Program-made: the position numbers and the translations under genes
In this document: positions 55,970 through 64,000 of the stretch, one piece after another
Position numbering within the stretch: position 1 is the stretch's first letter
How the letters are laid out: every line of letters starts with the position of its first letter
The notes under the pieces: model-generated
What the model saw: only the letters and a program-made list of their open reading frames with translations
The model's database searches: none
Told to the model about the DNA's origin: nothing
Origin: Erythrobacter oryzae
GTDB lineage: Bacteria > Pseudomonadota > Alphaproteobacteria > Sphingomonadales > Sphingomonadaceae
Assembly (NCBI RefSeq): GCF_030271515.1
Contig: NZ_JASCXI010000004.1
Span: 310,001 to 374,000 of the forward strand
Reading direction: 5' to 3'
Length of the DNA: 64,000 nt

Positions 55970-58522
55970 TCACAGCGTCCGCTCACGCTCCTCGACCGAG
56001 AAGACTTCGAGGTTGTCGCCCGGCTTGATGTCGTTGGTATCCTCGAGCACCACGCCGCATTCGAGACCGGCGCGCACTTCGTCCACGTCGTCCTTGAAGC
56101 GCCGCAGCGAGGCGATCTTGGTGGCCGAGACAATGACGTCCTGACGGGTGAGACGCGCGAACAGACCCTTGCGGATCGCGCCTTCCAGAACCAGCAGACC
56201 CGCTGCCTTGTCCTTCTTGCCCGCCGGGAAGACCTGCTTGACCTCGGCACGGCCCACAACGGTTTCGATCCGCTCCGGCCCGAGCTCGCCCGCCATCTCC
56301 TTGGCGACCGCGTCGGTGAGGTGGTAGATGACGTCGTAATACATCATCCGCACGTTATCGCGCTTGAGCAATTCGCGCGCCTTGGCGTTGGGACGCACGT
56401 TGAAGCCGATGATCGGCGCCTTCGATGCCCCCGCCAGCAGCACGTCGCTTTCGGTGATCGCGCCCACGCCCGCATTCAGCACGCGCACCTTGATCTCGTC
56501 GTTCGAGAGGTTGTGGAGCGCGTTGACGATCGCTTCGACCGAACCCTGCACGTCGGCCTTCACCACCACCGGGAATTCGATGACGTTCGAGGTGAGGCCT
56601 GCAAACATCGTGTCGAAATTGGTCGGCGCGAGTGCGGTGCGCTTTTCGGTCGCGAGTTCCTGACGATACTTGGCGACCTCGCGGGCGCGCTGTTCGTTTT
56701 CGACCACGGTGAGGTTGTCGCCCGCCGAGGGCACCCCGCCAAGCCCGAGCACTTCGACCGGCATCGAGGGGCCGGCTTCCTTGAGCTGCTGGCCCTTGTC
56801 GTCGACGATCGCGCGAACCTTGCCGCTCTGCGTGCCGACCACGAAGGTGTCGCCGCGCTTGAGCGTCCCGCGGGTGACGAGCACGGTCGCAACCGGCCCG
56901 CGGCCCTTGTCGAGTTGGGCCTCGATCACGGTCGCCTCGGCATCGCGGTCGGGACGGGCCTTGAGTTCGAGCAGTTCGGCCTGCAAGTTGATCGCGTCGA
57001 TCAGCTTGTCGAGCCCCGCGCCGGTCTTGGCCGAGACTTCCACGTCCTGCACGTCGCCCGACATCGCCTCGACGACGATCTCGTGCTCGAGCAAGCGTTC
57101 GCGGATCTTCTGCGGGTTGAACTCGGGCTTGTCCGACTTGGTGATCGCGACGATCATCGGCACGCCGGCCGCCTTGGTGTGATTGATCGCCTCGATCGTC
57201 TGCGGCATCAGCCCGTCGTCACCCGCGACCACCAAGATCACGATGTCGGTGACGTTCGCCCCGCGCATCCGCATCTCGGTGAAGGCCGCGTGGCCCGGGG
57301 TGTCGAGGAAGGTGATCTTCGACTTGTCCTTGGTGGTGATCTGGTAGGCACCGATGTGCTGGGTGATGCCGCCGGCTTCGCCCTTCACGACGTCGGTGCC
57401 GCGCAGGGCATCGAGCAGGCTGGTCTTGCCGTGGTCGACATGGCCCATGATCGTCACCACCGGCGGACGCGGCTTCTGCGTCTCGATCGGATCTTCATCC
57501 GCGCTGCTGTCGATATCGACATCGCTCGCGGAGACGCGAGTGATGTTGTGGCCGAACTCCTCGACCAGCAGCTCGGCGGTGTCCTGGTCGATGGTCTGGT
57601 TGACCGTGACCATCATGCCCATGTTGAACAGCGCCTTCACGAGGTCGGCGCCCTTCTCGGCCATGCGGTTGGCGAGTTCGCTGACGGTGATCGCCTCGGG
57701 GACGACCACATCGCGCACCTGCTTCTCGCGCGGCTTCGACGGGCCACCCTGCCCGCGGCGCTCCTTCTCGCGGGCACGCTTGAGCGCGGCGAGGCTGCGC
57801 GCACGGCGGCCTTCGTCCTCGTTCAAGGCACGGGTGACGGTGAGCTTGCCCGAGCGGCGGTTGTCCTTGCCCTCGTCGGCAGGGGCGGCGCGCTTGTCGT
57901 CCTTCTTCTTGGGTTTGGCTTCGACAGCGGCGGGCCGCTTGGGCTCGGGACGCTCGACGGGCGTGAAGCGGCGCGCGGCGGGGACGGCAGCACTCGGCGC
58001 CGGGGCGGCGGCGGCATCATCTGCGGGTGCCGAGCGAGCCTCGTCCGCCGGCGCGGCCTCGGATTCGGGTGCGGCAGGGGCTTCGGCGCGGGCGCGCGCG
58101 GCCTCTTCCTCGGCGCGGGCGCGATCCTCGGCGCGGCGACGCTCTTCTTCCTCGCGCTCGCGGGCTTCGGCTTCCTCGCGTTTGCGGGCTTCCTCGGCGA
58201 GACGCAGGCGTTCCTCTTCGGCTTCCAGCTGGAGGCGCTTCACACGCTCCTGCGGGGTCTCGCCCGCAGGGGCAGGACGCGCGGGGGCCGGAGGGGGCGG
58301 CGGGGGCGGCGGGGGGGGCGCTGCCACCACAGGTTCTGGAGCGGGCGTCGGCGCGGCAGGCGCGACCTCGCCGGGCTTGCCGAGCACGCGGCGGCGCTTG
58401 ACCTCGACCACCACCTTGTTGGTGCGGCCGTGGCTGAAGGTCTGCTTGACCTCGCCCGCATCCACCGACCGCTTGAGGCCGAGGGGTTTGCGGGTGCGCT
58501 GGGTGTCGTTGTCGTCGCTCAT
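55970..58522 (-). CDS. infB: Translation initiation factor IF-2
   Basis: IF-2 places initiator tRNA on the 30S subunit as a GTPase. The 850-residue protein has an N-terminal half rich in Ala, Pro, Glu and Arg (about 60-250) and a conserved N-terminal [17 protein letters not shown]. The GTPase domain starts with [16 protein letters not shown] (G1), then [12 protein letters not shown] (G3) and TKSDKPEF (G4 region). The C-terminal domain ends with [32 protein letters not shown]-like sequence. It follows the ylxR-like gene by 9 bases. Confidence 0.97.
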   Translation of the reverse strand: MSDDNDTQRTRKPLGLKRSVDAGEVKQTFSHGRTNKVVVEVKRRRVLGKPGEVAPAAPTPAPEPVVAAPPPPPPPPPPAPARPAPAGETPQERVKRLQLEAEEERLRLAEEARKREEAEAREREEEERRRAEDRARAEEEAARARAEAPAAPESEAAPADEARSAPADDAAAAPAPSAAVPAARRFTPVERPEPKRPAAVEAKPKKKDDKRAAPADEGKDNRRSGKLTVTRALNEDEGRRARSLAALKRAREKERRGQGGPSKPREKQVRDVVVPEAITVSELANRMAEKGADLVKALFNMGMMVTVNQTIDQDTAELLVEEFGHNITRVSASDVDIDSSADEDPIETQKPRPPVVTIMGHVDHGKTSLLDALRGTDVVKGEAGGITQHIGAYQITTKDKSKITFLDTPGHAAFTEMRMRGANVTDIVILVVAGDDGLMPQTIEAINHTKAAGVPMIVAITKSDKPEFNPQKIRERLLEHEIVVEAMSGDVQDVEVSAKTGAGLDKLIDAINLQAELLELKARPDRDAEATVIEAQLDKGRGPVATVLVTRGTLKRGDTFVVGTQSGKVRAIVDDKGQQLKEAGPSMPVEVLGLGGVPSAGDNLTVVENEQRAREVAKYRQELATEKRTALAPTNFDTMFAGLTSNVIEFPVVVKADVQGSVEAIVNALHNLSNDEIKVRVLNAGVGAITESDVLLAGASKAPIIGFNVRPNAKARELLKRDNVRMMYYDVIYHLTDAVAKEMAGELGPERIETVVGRAEVKQVFPAGKKDKAAGLLVLEGAIRKGLFARLTRQDVIVSATKIASLRRFKDDVDEVRAGLECGVVLEDTNDIKPGDNLEVFSVEERERTL

Positions 58523-58531
58523 TATCGCTCG

Positions 58532-59311
58532 TCAGTCCTTCACGTATTCGTCAATATGCGCCGCCCCGCCCTCCAGCAGATCGGCGTCGCCGGATGCATC
58601 CCGGCCTGTCCTGTTCGTCGCCTTCGTCCCGTCGTTCCCGGCATAATGCACCAGCCGGGAGACCGCCTGGAGCACGCGCTCTGCGGCGCGCATATCGCCG
58701 GGATGGCCGGCGACCCCGAGGTGGACCACGTTGTCGCGGCCCAATGCCACAGACAGCGCGGTGCGGTCTAGGGGCAAGACTTGCCCGCGCTCACCCGATC
58801 CTTCGGCGTCGTTGCCGACGCGCCAGGCCTGATCGAGCTTGCGCCGACCGTCCTCGCTGGAGTCGCTGGCGTGGAGCAGCACGGCAATCCGGCCGCTGCG
58901 GGCCTGCTCCTCGATCCGGGCCGAGCCCATCACGATATTGCCGCTGCGCAGTTCAAGCCCCAGCCGGTCGCCGAGATGGCGCGCCAGCGCCGCCTCGACC
59001 CGTGCGGGGAGATCGTCGGGAATGGTGAGAGGCGCACCCTTGAAGGCGCGCATCAGCGCTTTCCTGAGGTGGCCATCGGCGAGCGCTTCTTCAAGCTCCG
59101 CGCGCGTCACCCCGATCCACGCACCCCGCCCGGGGGCCTTGGCCGCAGCATCGGGCAGCACCAGCCCGTCGGGCGATATCGCCAGACGCACAAGGCCATC
59201 CCGCGCCGAGGTCTCCCCGGTGAGGATGCAACGCCGCTCGCTCTCCGCCTTGGCGGAGGGCGACGGCCTAGCGATGTCGGACGTCAGGCGCTCATTGGGT
59301 GGAGTCCGCAT
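58532..59311 (-). CDS. YlxR-L7Ae fusion RNA-binding protein
   Basis: The 259-residue protein combines a YlxR (DUF448) domain (about 25-95, with [19 protein letters not shown] and PGRGAWIGV) and an L7Ae/L30e-like RNA-binding domain (about 115-210, [25 protein letters not shown]). Such fusions are common in alphaproteobacteria. The ATG at 59311 lies 20 bases inside nusA with GAGGAGG upstream, so translation is coupled. It stands between nusA and infB as usual. Confidence 0.88.
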   Translation of the reverse strand: MRTPPNERLTSDIARPSPSAKAESERRCILTGETSARDGLVRLAISPDGLVLPDAAAKAPGRGAWIGVTRAELEEALADGHLRKALMRAFKGAPLTIPDDLPARVEAALARHLGDRLGLELRSGNIVMGSARIEEQARSGRIAVLLHASDSSEDGRRKLDQAWRVGNDAEGSGERGQVLPLDRTALSVALGRDNVVHLGVAGHPGDMRAAERVLQAVSRLVHYAGNDGTKATNRTGRDASGDADLLEGGAAHIDEYVKD

Positions 59312-60920
59312 GGGCGGCCTCCTCAACGGGTTCGTCTTCGAACCAGTGCGCGCGCGCAGCCATGATGATCTCGTTGCCCTGCTCTTCCGAGAGGCCGTAT
59401 TCGCCGAGCACGCCGCCCTTGTCGGTCTCGCGCTGCGGACGACGCTGCGGCGGGCCGCTGGCATCGTTGTTGCGGCGACGCGGGGCTTCGCGCTTCTTGG
59501 CGATCAGCTCGTCGGTGGCAAGGTCGGCGAGATCGTCGAGGGTCTTGATCCCCGCCTTGCCGAGCGTGACCAGCATCGCTTCGGTGAGGTGCGGGATTTC
59601 GGCGAGGGCATCCTCGACGCCCAGACCCCGGCGCACTTCGCGGTGCGCGGCTTCCTGACGCTCGAGCGCTTCGAGAGCACGGCTCTGGAGTTCCTCGGCG
59701 AGTTCCTCGTCGAAGCCTTCGATGCTCGCGAGTTCGGCGAGGTCGACGTAAGCCACTTCCTCCAGCTCGGCGAAGCCTTCGGCCACCAGCAGCTGCGAGA
59801 GGGTTTCGTCAACGTCGAGCTCTTCTTCGAACATCTTCGAACGCTCGGCGAATTCCTTGGAGCGCTTCTCGGAAGCCTCTTCCTCGGTCATGATGTCGAT
59901 CTGGTGGCCGGTGAGCTGGCTCGCCAGACGCACGTTCTGGCCACGGCGACCGATCGCGAGGCTGAGCTGATCGTCAGGCACCACCACTTCGATGCGGCCA
60001 TCATCCTCGTCGAGCACCACGCGGCTGACCGTGGCGGGCTGGAGCGCGTTGACCACGAAGGTCGCGGTGTCTTCGCTCCACGGGATGATGTCGATCTTCT
60101 CGCCCTGGAGTTCCTGCACGACGGCCTGCACGCGGCTGCCCTTCATGCCGACGCAGGCGCCGACCGGGTCGATGGACGAATCGCGGCTGATCACGCCGAT
60201 CTTGGCGCGGCTGCCCGGATCGCGGGCGGCGGCCTTGATCTCGATGATGTTGTCGTAGATTTCGGGCACTTCCTGCGCGAACAGCTTCTTCATGAAGTCG
60301 GGGTGCGCGCGGGAAAGGAAGATCTGGGGCCCGCGGTTGTTGCGCTCGACCTTGGTGATCAGCGCGCGGACACGCTCGCCGACGCGGGCAGCTTCGCGCG
60401 GGATCTGCTGGTCGCGGCGGATCACGCCCTCGGCGCGGCCGAGGTTGACGATCACGTGGCCGAATTCGACCGACTTGATCACGCCGGTGATGACTTCGCC
60501 CTGACGATCCTTGAATTCCTCGAACTGGCGCTCGCGCTCGGCATCGCGGACCTTCTGGAAGATCACCTGCTTGGCCGATTGCGCGTCGATGCGGCCGAGG
60601 TCGACCGGGGGCAGCGGGTCGACGATGAAGTCACCGACCTTGGCGCCCGGCTGGAGCTTTTCGGCCTGCTTCAGATCGACCTGCTTGAAGTAGTCCTCGA
60701 CCACGTCGACCACCTCGACCACGCGCCACAGCGTCAGATCGCCGGTCAGCGGATCGAGCTTGGCGCGGATGTCGTTTTCCGCGCCGTAGCGGTTGCGCGC
60801 CGATTTCTGGATCGCCTCTTCCATCGCCTCGATGACGATCGACTTGTCGATCATCTTTTCCGAGGCGACCGCGTTGGCGATCGCGAGGAGTTCGGCCTTG
60901 TTGGCGGAAATGGCACTCAT
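59292..60920 (-). CDS. nusA: Transcription termination/antitermination factor NusA
   Basis: NusA binds RNA polymerase and modulates pausing, termination and antitermination. The 542-residue protein has the N-terminal domain (1-130), an S1 domain (about 135-205, GEVITGVIKSVEFGHVIVNLGRAEG), KH1/KH2 (about 225-345, SSIDPVGACVGMKGSRVQAVV and LAIGRRGQNVRLASQLTG) and helix-hairpin-helix acidic repeats (about 380-480). The length is typical. Its ATG overlaps the rimP stop by one base. Confidence 0.97.
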   Translation of the reverse strand: MSAISANKAELLAIANAVASEKMIDKSIVIEAMEEAIQKSARNRYGAENDIRAKLDPLTGDLTLWRVVEVVDVVEDYFKQVDLKQAEKLQPGAKVGDFIVDPLPPVDLGRIDAQSAKQVIFQKVRDAERERQFEEFKDRQGEVITGVIKSVEFGHVIVNLGRAEGVIRRDQQIPREAARVGERVRALITKVERNNRGPQIFLSRAHPDFMKKLFAQEVPEIYDNIIEIKAAARDPGSRAKIGVISRDSSIDPVGACVGMKGSRVQAVVQELQGEKIDIIPWSEDTATFVVNALQPATVSRVVLDEDDGRIEVVVPDDQLSLAIGRRGQNVRLASQLTGHQIDIMTEEEASEKRSKEFAERSKMFEEELDVDETLSQLLVAEGFAELEEVAYVDLAELASIEGFDEELAEELQSRALEALERQEAAHREVRRGLGVEDALAEIPHLTEAMLVTLGKAGIKTLDDLADLATDELIAKKREAPRRRNNDASGPPQRRPQRETDKGGVLGEYGLSEEQGNEIIMAARAHWFEDEPVEEAAHADSTQ

Positions 60921-61483
60921 CAGTCGTCTGCCTTCTCTGTATCTTCGATGAGTTCGTCGGCCCCGCTGGTGTCCAGCGGGCGGGTGGCGGCGATCAGCGC
61001 GTCGGTGAGGACGAGCTTCGCGGAATGGATTGCGGCGAGCGGCAGGCGGACATCGCCCGCCTTCACTTCCTTGACGAGGACCATACCATCCTCGAGGCCC
61101 CCGAGCACGCCCTTGTTGACGCGCTGGCCGTCATGGCCCTTGTCCATGACGATGCGCACTTCGTGGCCGGCCCAGTTGGCAAAGTCCTTCTCGCGCGTCA
61201 GCGGGCGGTCGATGCCCGGCGAGCTGACTTCGAGATGATAGGCCCCTTCGACTAGTTCCTCCCCCGCCTCTTCCGCCGCGTCGATCGCGTCGGAAATGCG
61301 GCGCGACAGGGCGGCGCACTGGTCGAGCACCAGCTGGCCGGTGGCCGGGTCCTCGGCCATGATCTGGAGCGCCATGCCGCCGTCACCGGCTTCGGACGGC
61401 ACCATCGCCACGCGCACCAGTTCGAAGCCCAAAGCGGTCGCTTCGGGCTCGATCAGCTGGGTCAGGCGGGCAATATCGGCCAT
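60920..61483 (-). CDS. rimP: Ribosome maturation factor RimP
   Basis: RimP is needed for 30S assembly. The 187-residue protein begins MADIARLTQLIEP and has the family pattern GFELVRV, LDQCAALSRRISDAID and the YHLEVSSPGIDRPL motif, followed by a C-terminal SH3-like domain. The ATG at 61483 was chosen over one 35 codons upstream because it fits the family N-terminus. The 143-base gap upstream to the PilZ gene holds the likely promoter of the whole translation operon, though no clear -10 was assigned. Confidence 0.93.
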   Translation of the reverse strand: MADIARLTQLIEPEATALGFELVRVAMVPSEAGDGGMALQIMAEDPATGQLVLDQCAALSRRISDAIDAAEEAGEELVEGAYHLEVSSPGIDRPLTREKDFANWAGHEVRIVMDKGHDGQRVNKGVLGGLEDGMVLVKEVKAGDVRLPLAAIHSAKLVLTDALIAATRPLDTSGADELIEDTEKADD

Positions 61484-61626
61484 GCATTCTTTCGTTAGCG
61501 GATCATTGCAGCAACGCGGTTTCGGGCCGGCCCCGCGAGGCGCCAGCATCCAAACCTTGTTGTGACAATGTCGGGATTGGCGCTGCACCTAGTCGCCTTT
61601 GCCCGCTTTGGCAAGCCCTTCGCGTT

Positions 61627-62034
61627 CTAGGGTTCGCCCGAAACCCAGCGCCGCACCTGATCGCGCAGGGTCTGGCGTTCGCGCTGCTCGAAGGCCTCCG
61701 CAAAGCGGCGGATCGCGAGCACCTCGGCCTCGCTGATCGGGTCGTCGAAGGCGACCGCGTTGATCCCGCCATCTCCGAGACGCTCGCTGCGCACCACCAT
61801 GCCGAACAATTCGAGCCGACCGATCTCGATATAGCCCGACTTCCGCGTCGGTGCGGGGCTTTCAAGGGCGATCCGCGCGCCGCTGCGCGAGATGTCGAGC
61901 AGGATGCAGCCCTGCGTGGCGGTGACCGAGACGAAGCGCGCCGGGATCGCCAGACGCAGGCGTGCGGCGGCGCGGCGGCCGACTGTCGCCGCCGCCGCGT
62001 CCTGCGTCAGGGAGGTTTCATGCCCGGTTACCAT
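61627..62034 (-). CDS. PilZ domain protein, copy 1
   Basis: The 135-residue protein is a single PilZ domain, the c-di-GMP receptor fold. It has the N-terminal GRRAAARLRLAIPARF, which fits the RxxxR motif, and CILLDISRSGARIAL, which fits D/NxSxxG. The second half lacks other domains. The paralogue at 62121 has equal length. Its effector target is not encoded next to it. The start at 62034 (MVTGHETSL) follows an ATG-free region; an ATG at 62094 is possible but unsupported. Confidence 0.83.
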   Translation of the reverse strand: MVTGHETSLTQDAAAATVGRRAAARLRLAIPARFVSVTATQGCILLDISRSGARIALESPAPTRKSGYIEIGRLELFGMVVRSERLGDGGINAVAFDDPISEAEVLAIRRFAEAFEQRERQTLRDQVRRWVSGEP

Positions 62035-62120
62035 GACGGGCGCGAGGCTAGCGGAAGGGTGGTGAACGTCCGGTCGGGCGGGGCCCGGGGGCAATACCTA
62101 GACGGGCGCCGCCCGCCCGG

Positions 62121-62528
62121 TCACTTCGGCCGCTCGTCTCCGGTTTCGCCGCTCACCCATTTGCGCGCGGTCTCGATCAGCGCGCGCTTCTCGCGCTCCT
62201 CGAAGTTCTCGTGGTAGCGCCGGGTCTCGAGCACGATTGCGTCGGTCAGCGGCTCGTCGAACTGGAGCGCATTGAGGCCGAATTCGGTGCGGGTGACGAT
62301 CGCGAAATGGTTGATCATGCCGCAACGCAGGATCGCGCCCTCGCCCTCGCGCATCGCCTCGAGGATCGCGACCTGCGCGCCGGTGCGCGATAGGTTGAGC
62401 AGGATGCAGGTATGCACCTTCTCGACCGCGATCAGCTGGGCGGGCAGGCTGAGCCTGAGGCGCGGAGCCGAGCGCCGGCCGACTTGCAATGCCGGTCCAT
62501 CGGTCGGCTGAGGCTTCGGATCCGCCAT
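62121..62528 (-). CDS. PilZ domain protein, copy 2
   Basis: This is the second PilZ protein, again 135 residues from the ATG at 62528 (MADPKPQPTD), which has GGGGAG upstream; a longer frame from 62684 adds a low-complexity tail. The domain has GRRSAPRLRLSLPAQL (RxxxR) and CILLNLSRTGAQVAI (NxSxxG). The C-terminus is GARKWVSGETGDERPK-like, similar to the RRWVSGEP end of copy 1. Tandem equal-length copies suggest recent duplication followed by divergence of c-di-GMP response. Confidence 0.83.
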   Translation of the reverse strand: MADPKPQPTDGPALQVGRRSAPRLRLSLPAQLIAVEKVHTCILLNLSRTGAQVAILEAMREGEGAILRCGMINHFAIVTRTEFGLNALQFDEPLTDAIVLETRRYHENFEEREKRALIETARKWVSGETGDERPK

Positions 62529-62874
62529 CCCTTGCTCCCCGCGCAGGTAATCCGGCGACGCGCGGCCGCCCGTATCGGGGGCAAGCGATTGGGCGCCGGA
62601 AACCGGTGCGACCGACGTTAGCTTACCCGAAGCGGGCGTCGGTGACAAAGAGACGGGGGGCATGGCGGAAATCTCGGGGCGCATGTCAACGCGCGCTCCG
62701 TCGCATGGGGGCGCACGACAGGCGCGGTTCGCCCGCGCCGTAACGCAGAGCGCCGAAATTTCTCGGGAAATATTCGGATAGCCTCAGCACTTTGTCGATC
62801 TGCCCCAAGTGGACTTGGAGCAATAATCGAAAAGACTTTCAAATCCGTTAGAAAGCCGCTCCGGCGGCGGCCCG
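62529..62874. other. Gene-free stretch between PilZ copy 2 and pspF
   Basis: This 346-base stretch has no convincing gene. It holds a perfect 14-base palindrome CCAAGT-GG-ACTTGG (62805-62818) shortly after the pspF stop, which may be a small terminator or operator. The rest is the likely promoter region of the PilZ pair; no -35/-10 could be assigned with confidence. Confidence 0.4.
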
Positions 62875-63924
<1,050 letters not shown>

Positions 63925-64000
63925 GTCCAAACTATAGTGAAATTCCCCAATGCTTGGCAATAGAGACCAACGCTCCGTCCGCCCCGAACGCGAAAAACCG

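Noticed and set aside
55901-58771. Rightward open frame opposite infB (956 codons)
   Set aside because: Longest shadow frame in the window; IF-2 on the other strand is certain.
63940-63980. TTGGCA near the window end as a sigma-54 promoter
   Set aside because: The GC element at the -12 position is missing at the right distance, so it does not fit the TGGCAC-N5-TTGC pattern.

Overview
The window is GC-rich, gene-dense bacterial chromosome. A GcrA cell-cycle regulator, the rimP-nusA-ylxR-infB-rbfA-truB-rpsO-pnp translation block, catabolic-type TonB-dependent receptors and PilZ proteins point to an alphaproteobacterium. The gene content fits the order Sphingomonadales, probably an Erythrobacter/Porphyrobacter-like genus; this is inference from gene content, not a database result. 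I see no rRNA, CRISPR array, insertion sequence or prophage, and one tRNA gene.

Layout. 0-1.9 kb: the 3' end of a CaiB/BaiF CoA-transferase gene, an isochorismatase-family hydrolase, and two tandem 37-residue single-span membrane proteins. 1.9-4.15 kb: a TonB receptor with a Fur-box-like upstream site. 4.2-17.1 kb: a complete glycogen operon read leftward (glgP-glgB-glgC-glgA-pgm-glgX, mostly joined by 4-base start/stop overlaps) with malQ divergent. 17.2-20 kb: a probably exported carotenoid oxygenase, a DUF2141 lipoprotein and a membrane-bound LytTR regulator.

20.1-34.6 kb is a catabolic island: PF10118 hydrolase, cupin dioxygenase, Zn-type dehydrogenase, epoxide-hydrolase-like protein, alpha/beta hydrolase, MaoC hydratase, TonB receptor, acyl-CoA ligase, enoyl-CoA hydratase, thiolase and three SDRs. 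It carries five copies of an 18-bp palindrome (core ACTGAACATATGTTTAGT) in front of the metal-hydrolase operon, the TonB receptor (two copies), the ligase operon, and between thiolase and a TetR gene. This looks like a local TetR regulon for an unidentified, CoA-linked substrate.

34.6-44.5 kb is the most novel part. An ECF sigma/anti-sigma pair lies among genes for a secreted subtilase with an Asp-rich linker, an Asp/Asn beta-hydroxylase-like protein, two porins, an alpha/beta hydrolase, an ABC exporter membrane domain without its ATPase, and a P-loop protein. Five promoters in this region share the pattern GGAATAA-N15-CGT(T/A) with exactly 15 bases between the elements, so they are probably one sigma regulon acting on the cell envelope.

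44.5-64 kb is mostly housekeeping: tRNA-Ser(CGA), hspQ, an ABC-2 permease, gcrA, a DUF481 outer-membrane protein, pnp, rpsO, truB, tdk, yceI-like, rbfA, DUF1697, a thioesterase, infB, ylxR-like, nusA, rimP, two tandem PilZ proteins and pspF.
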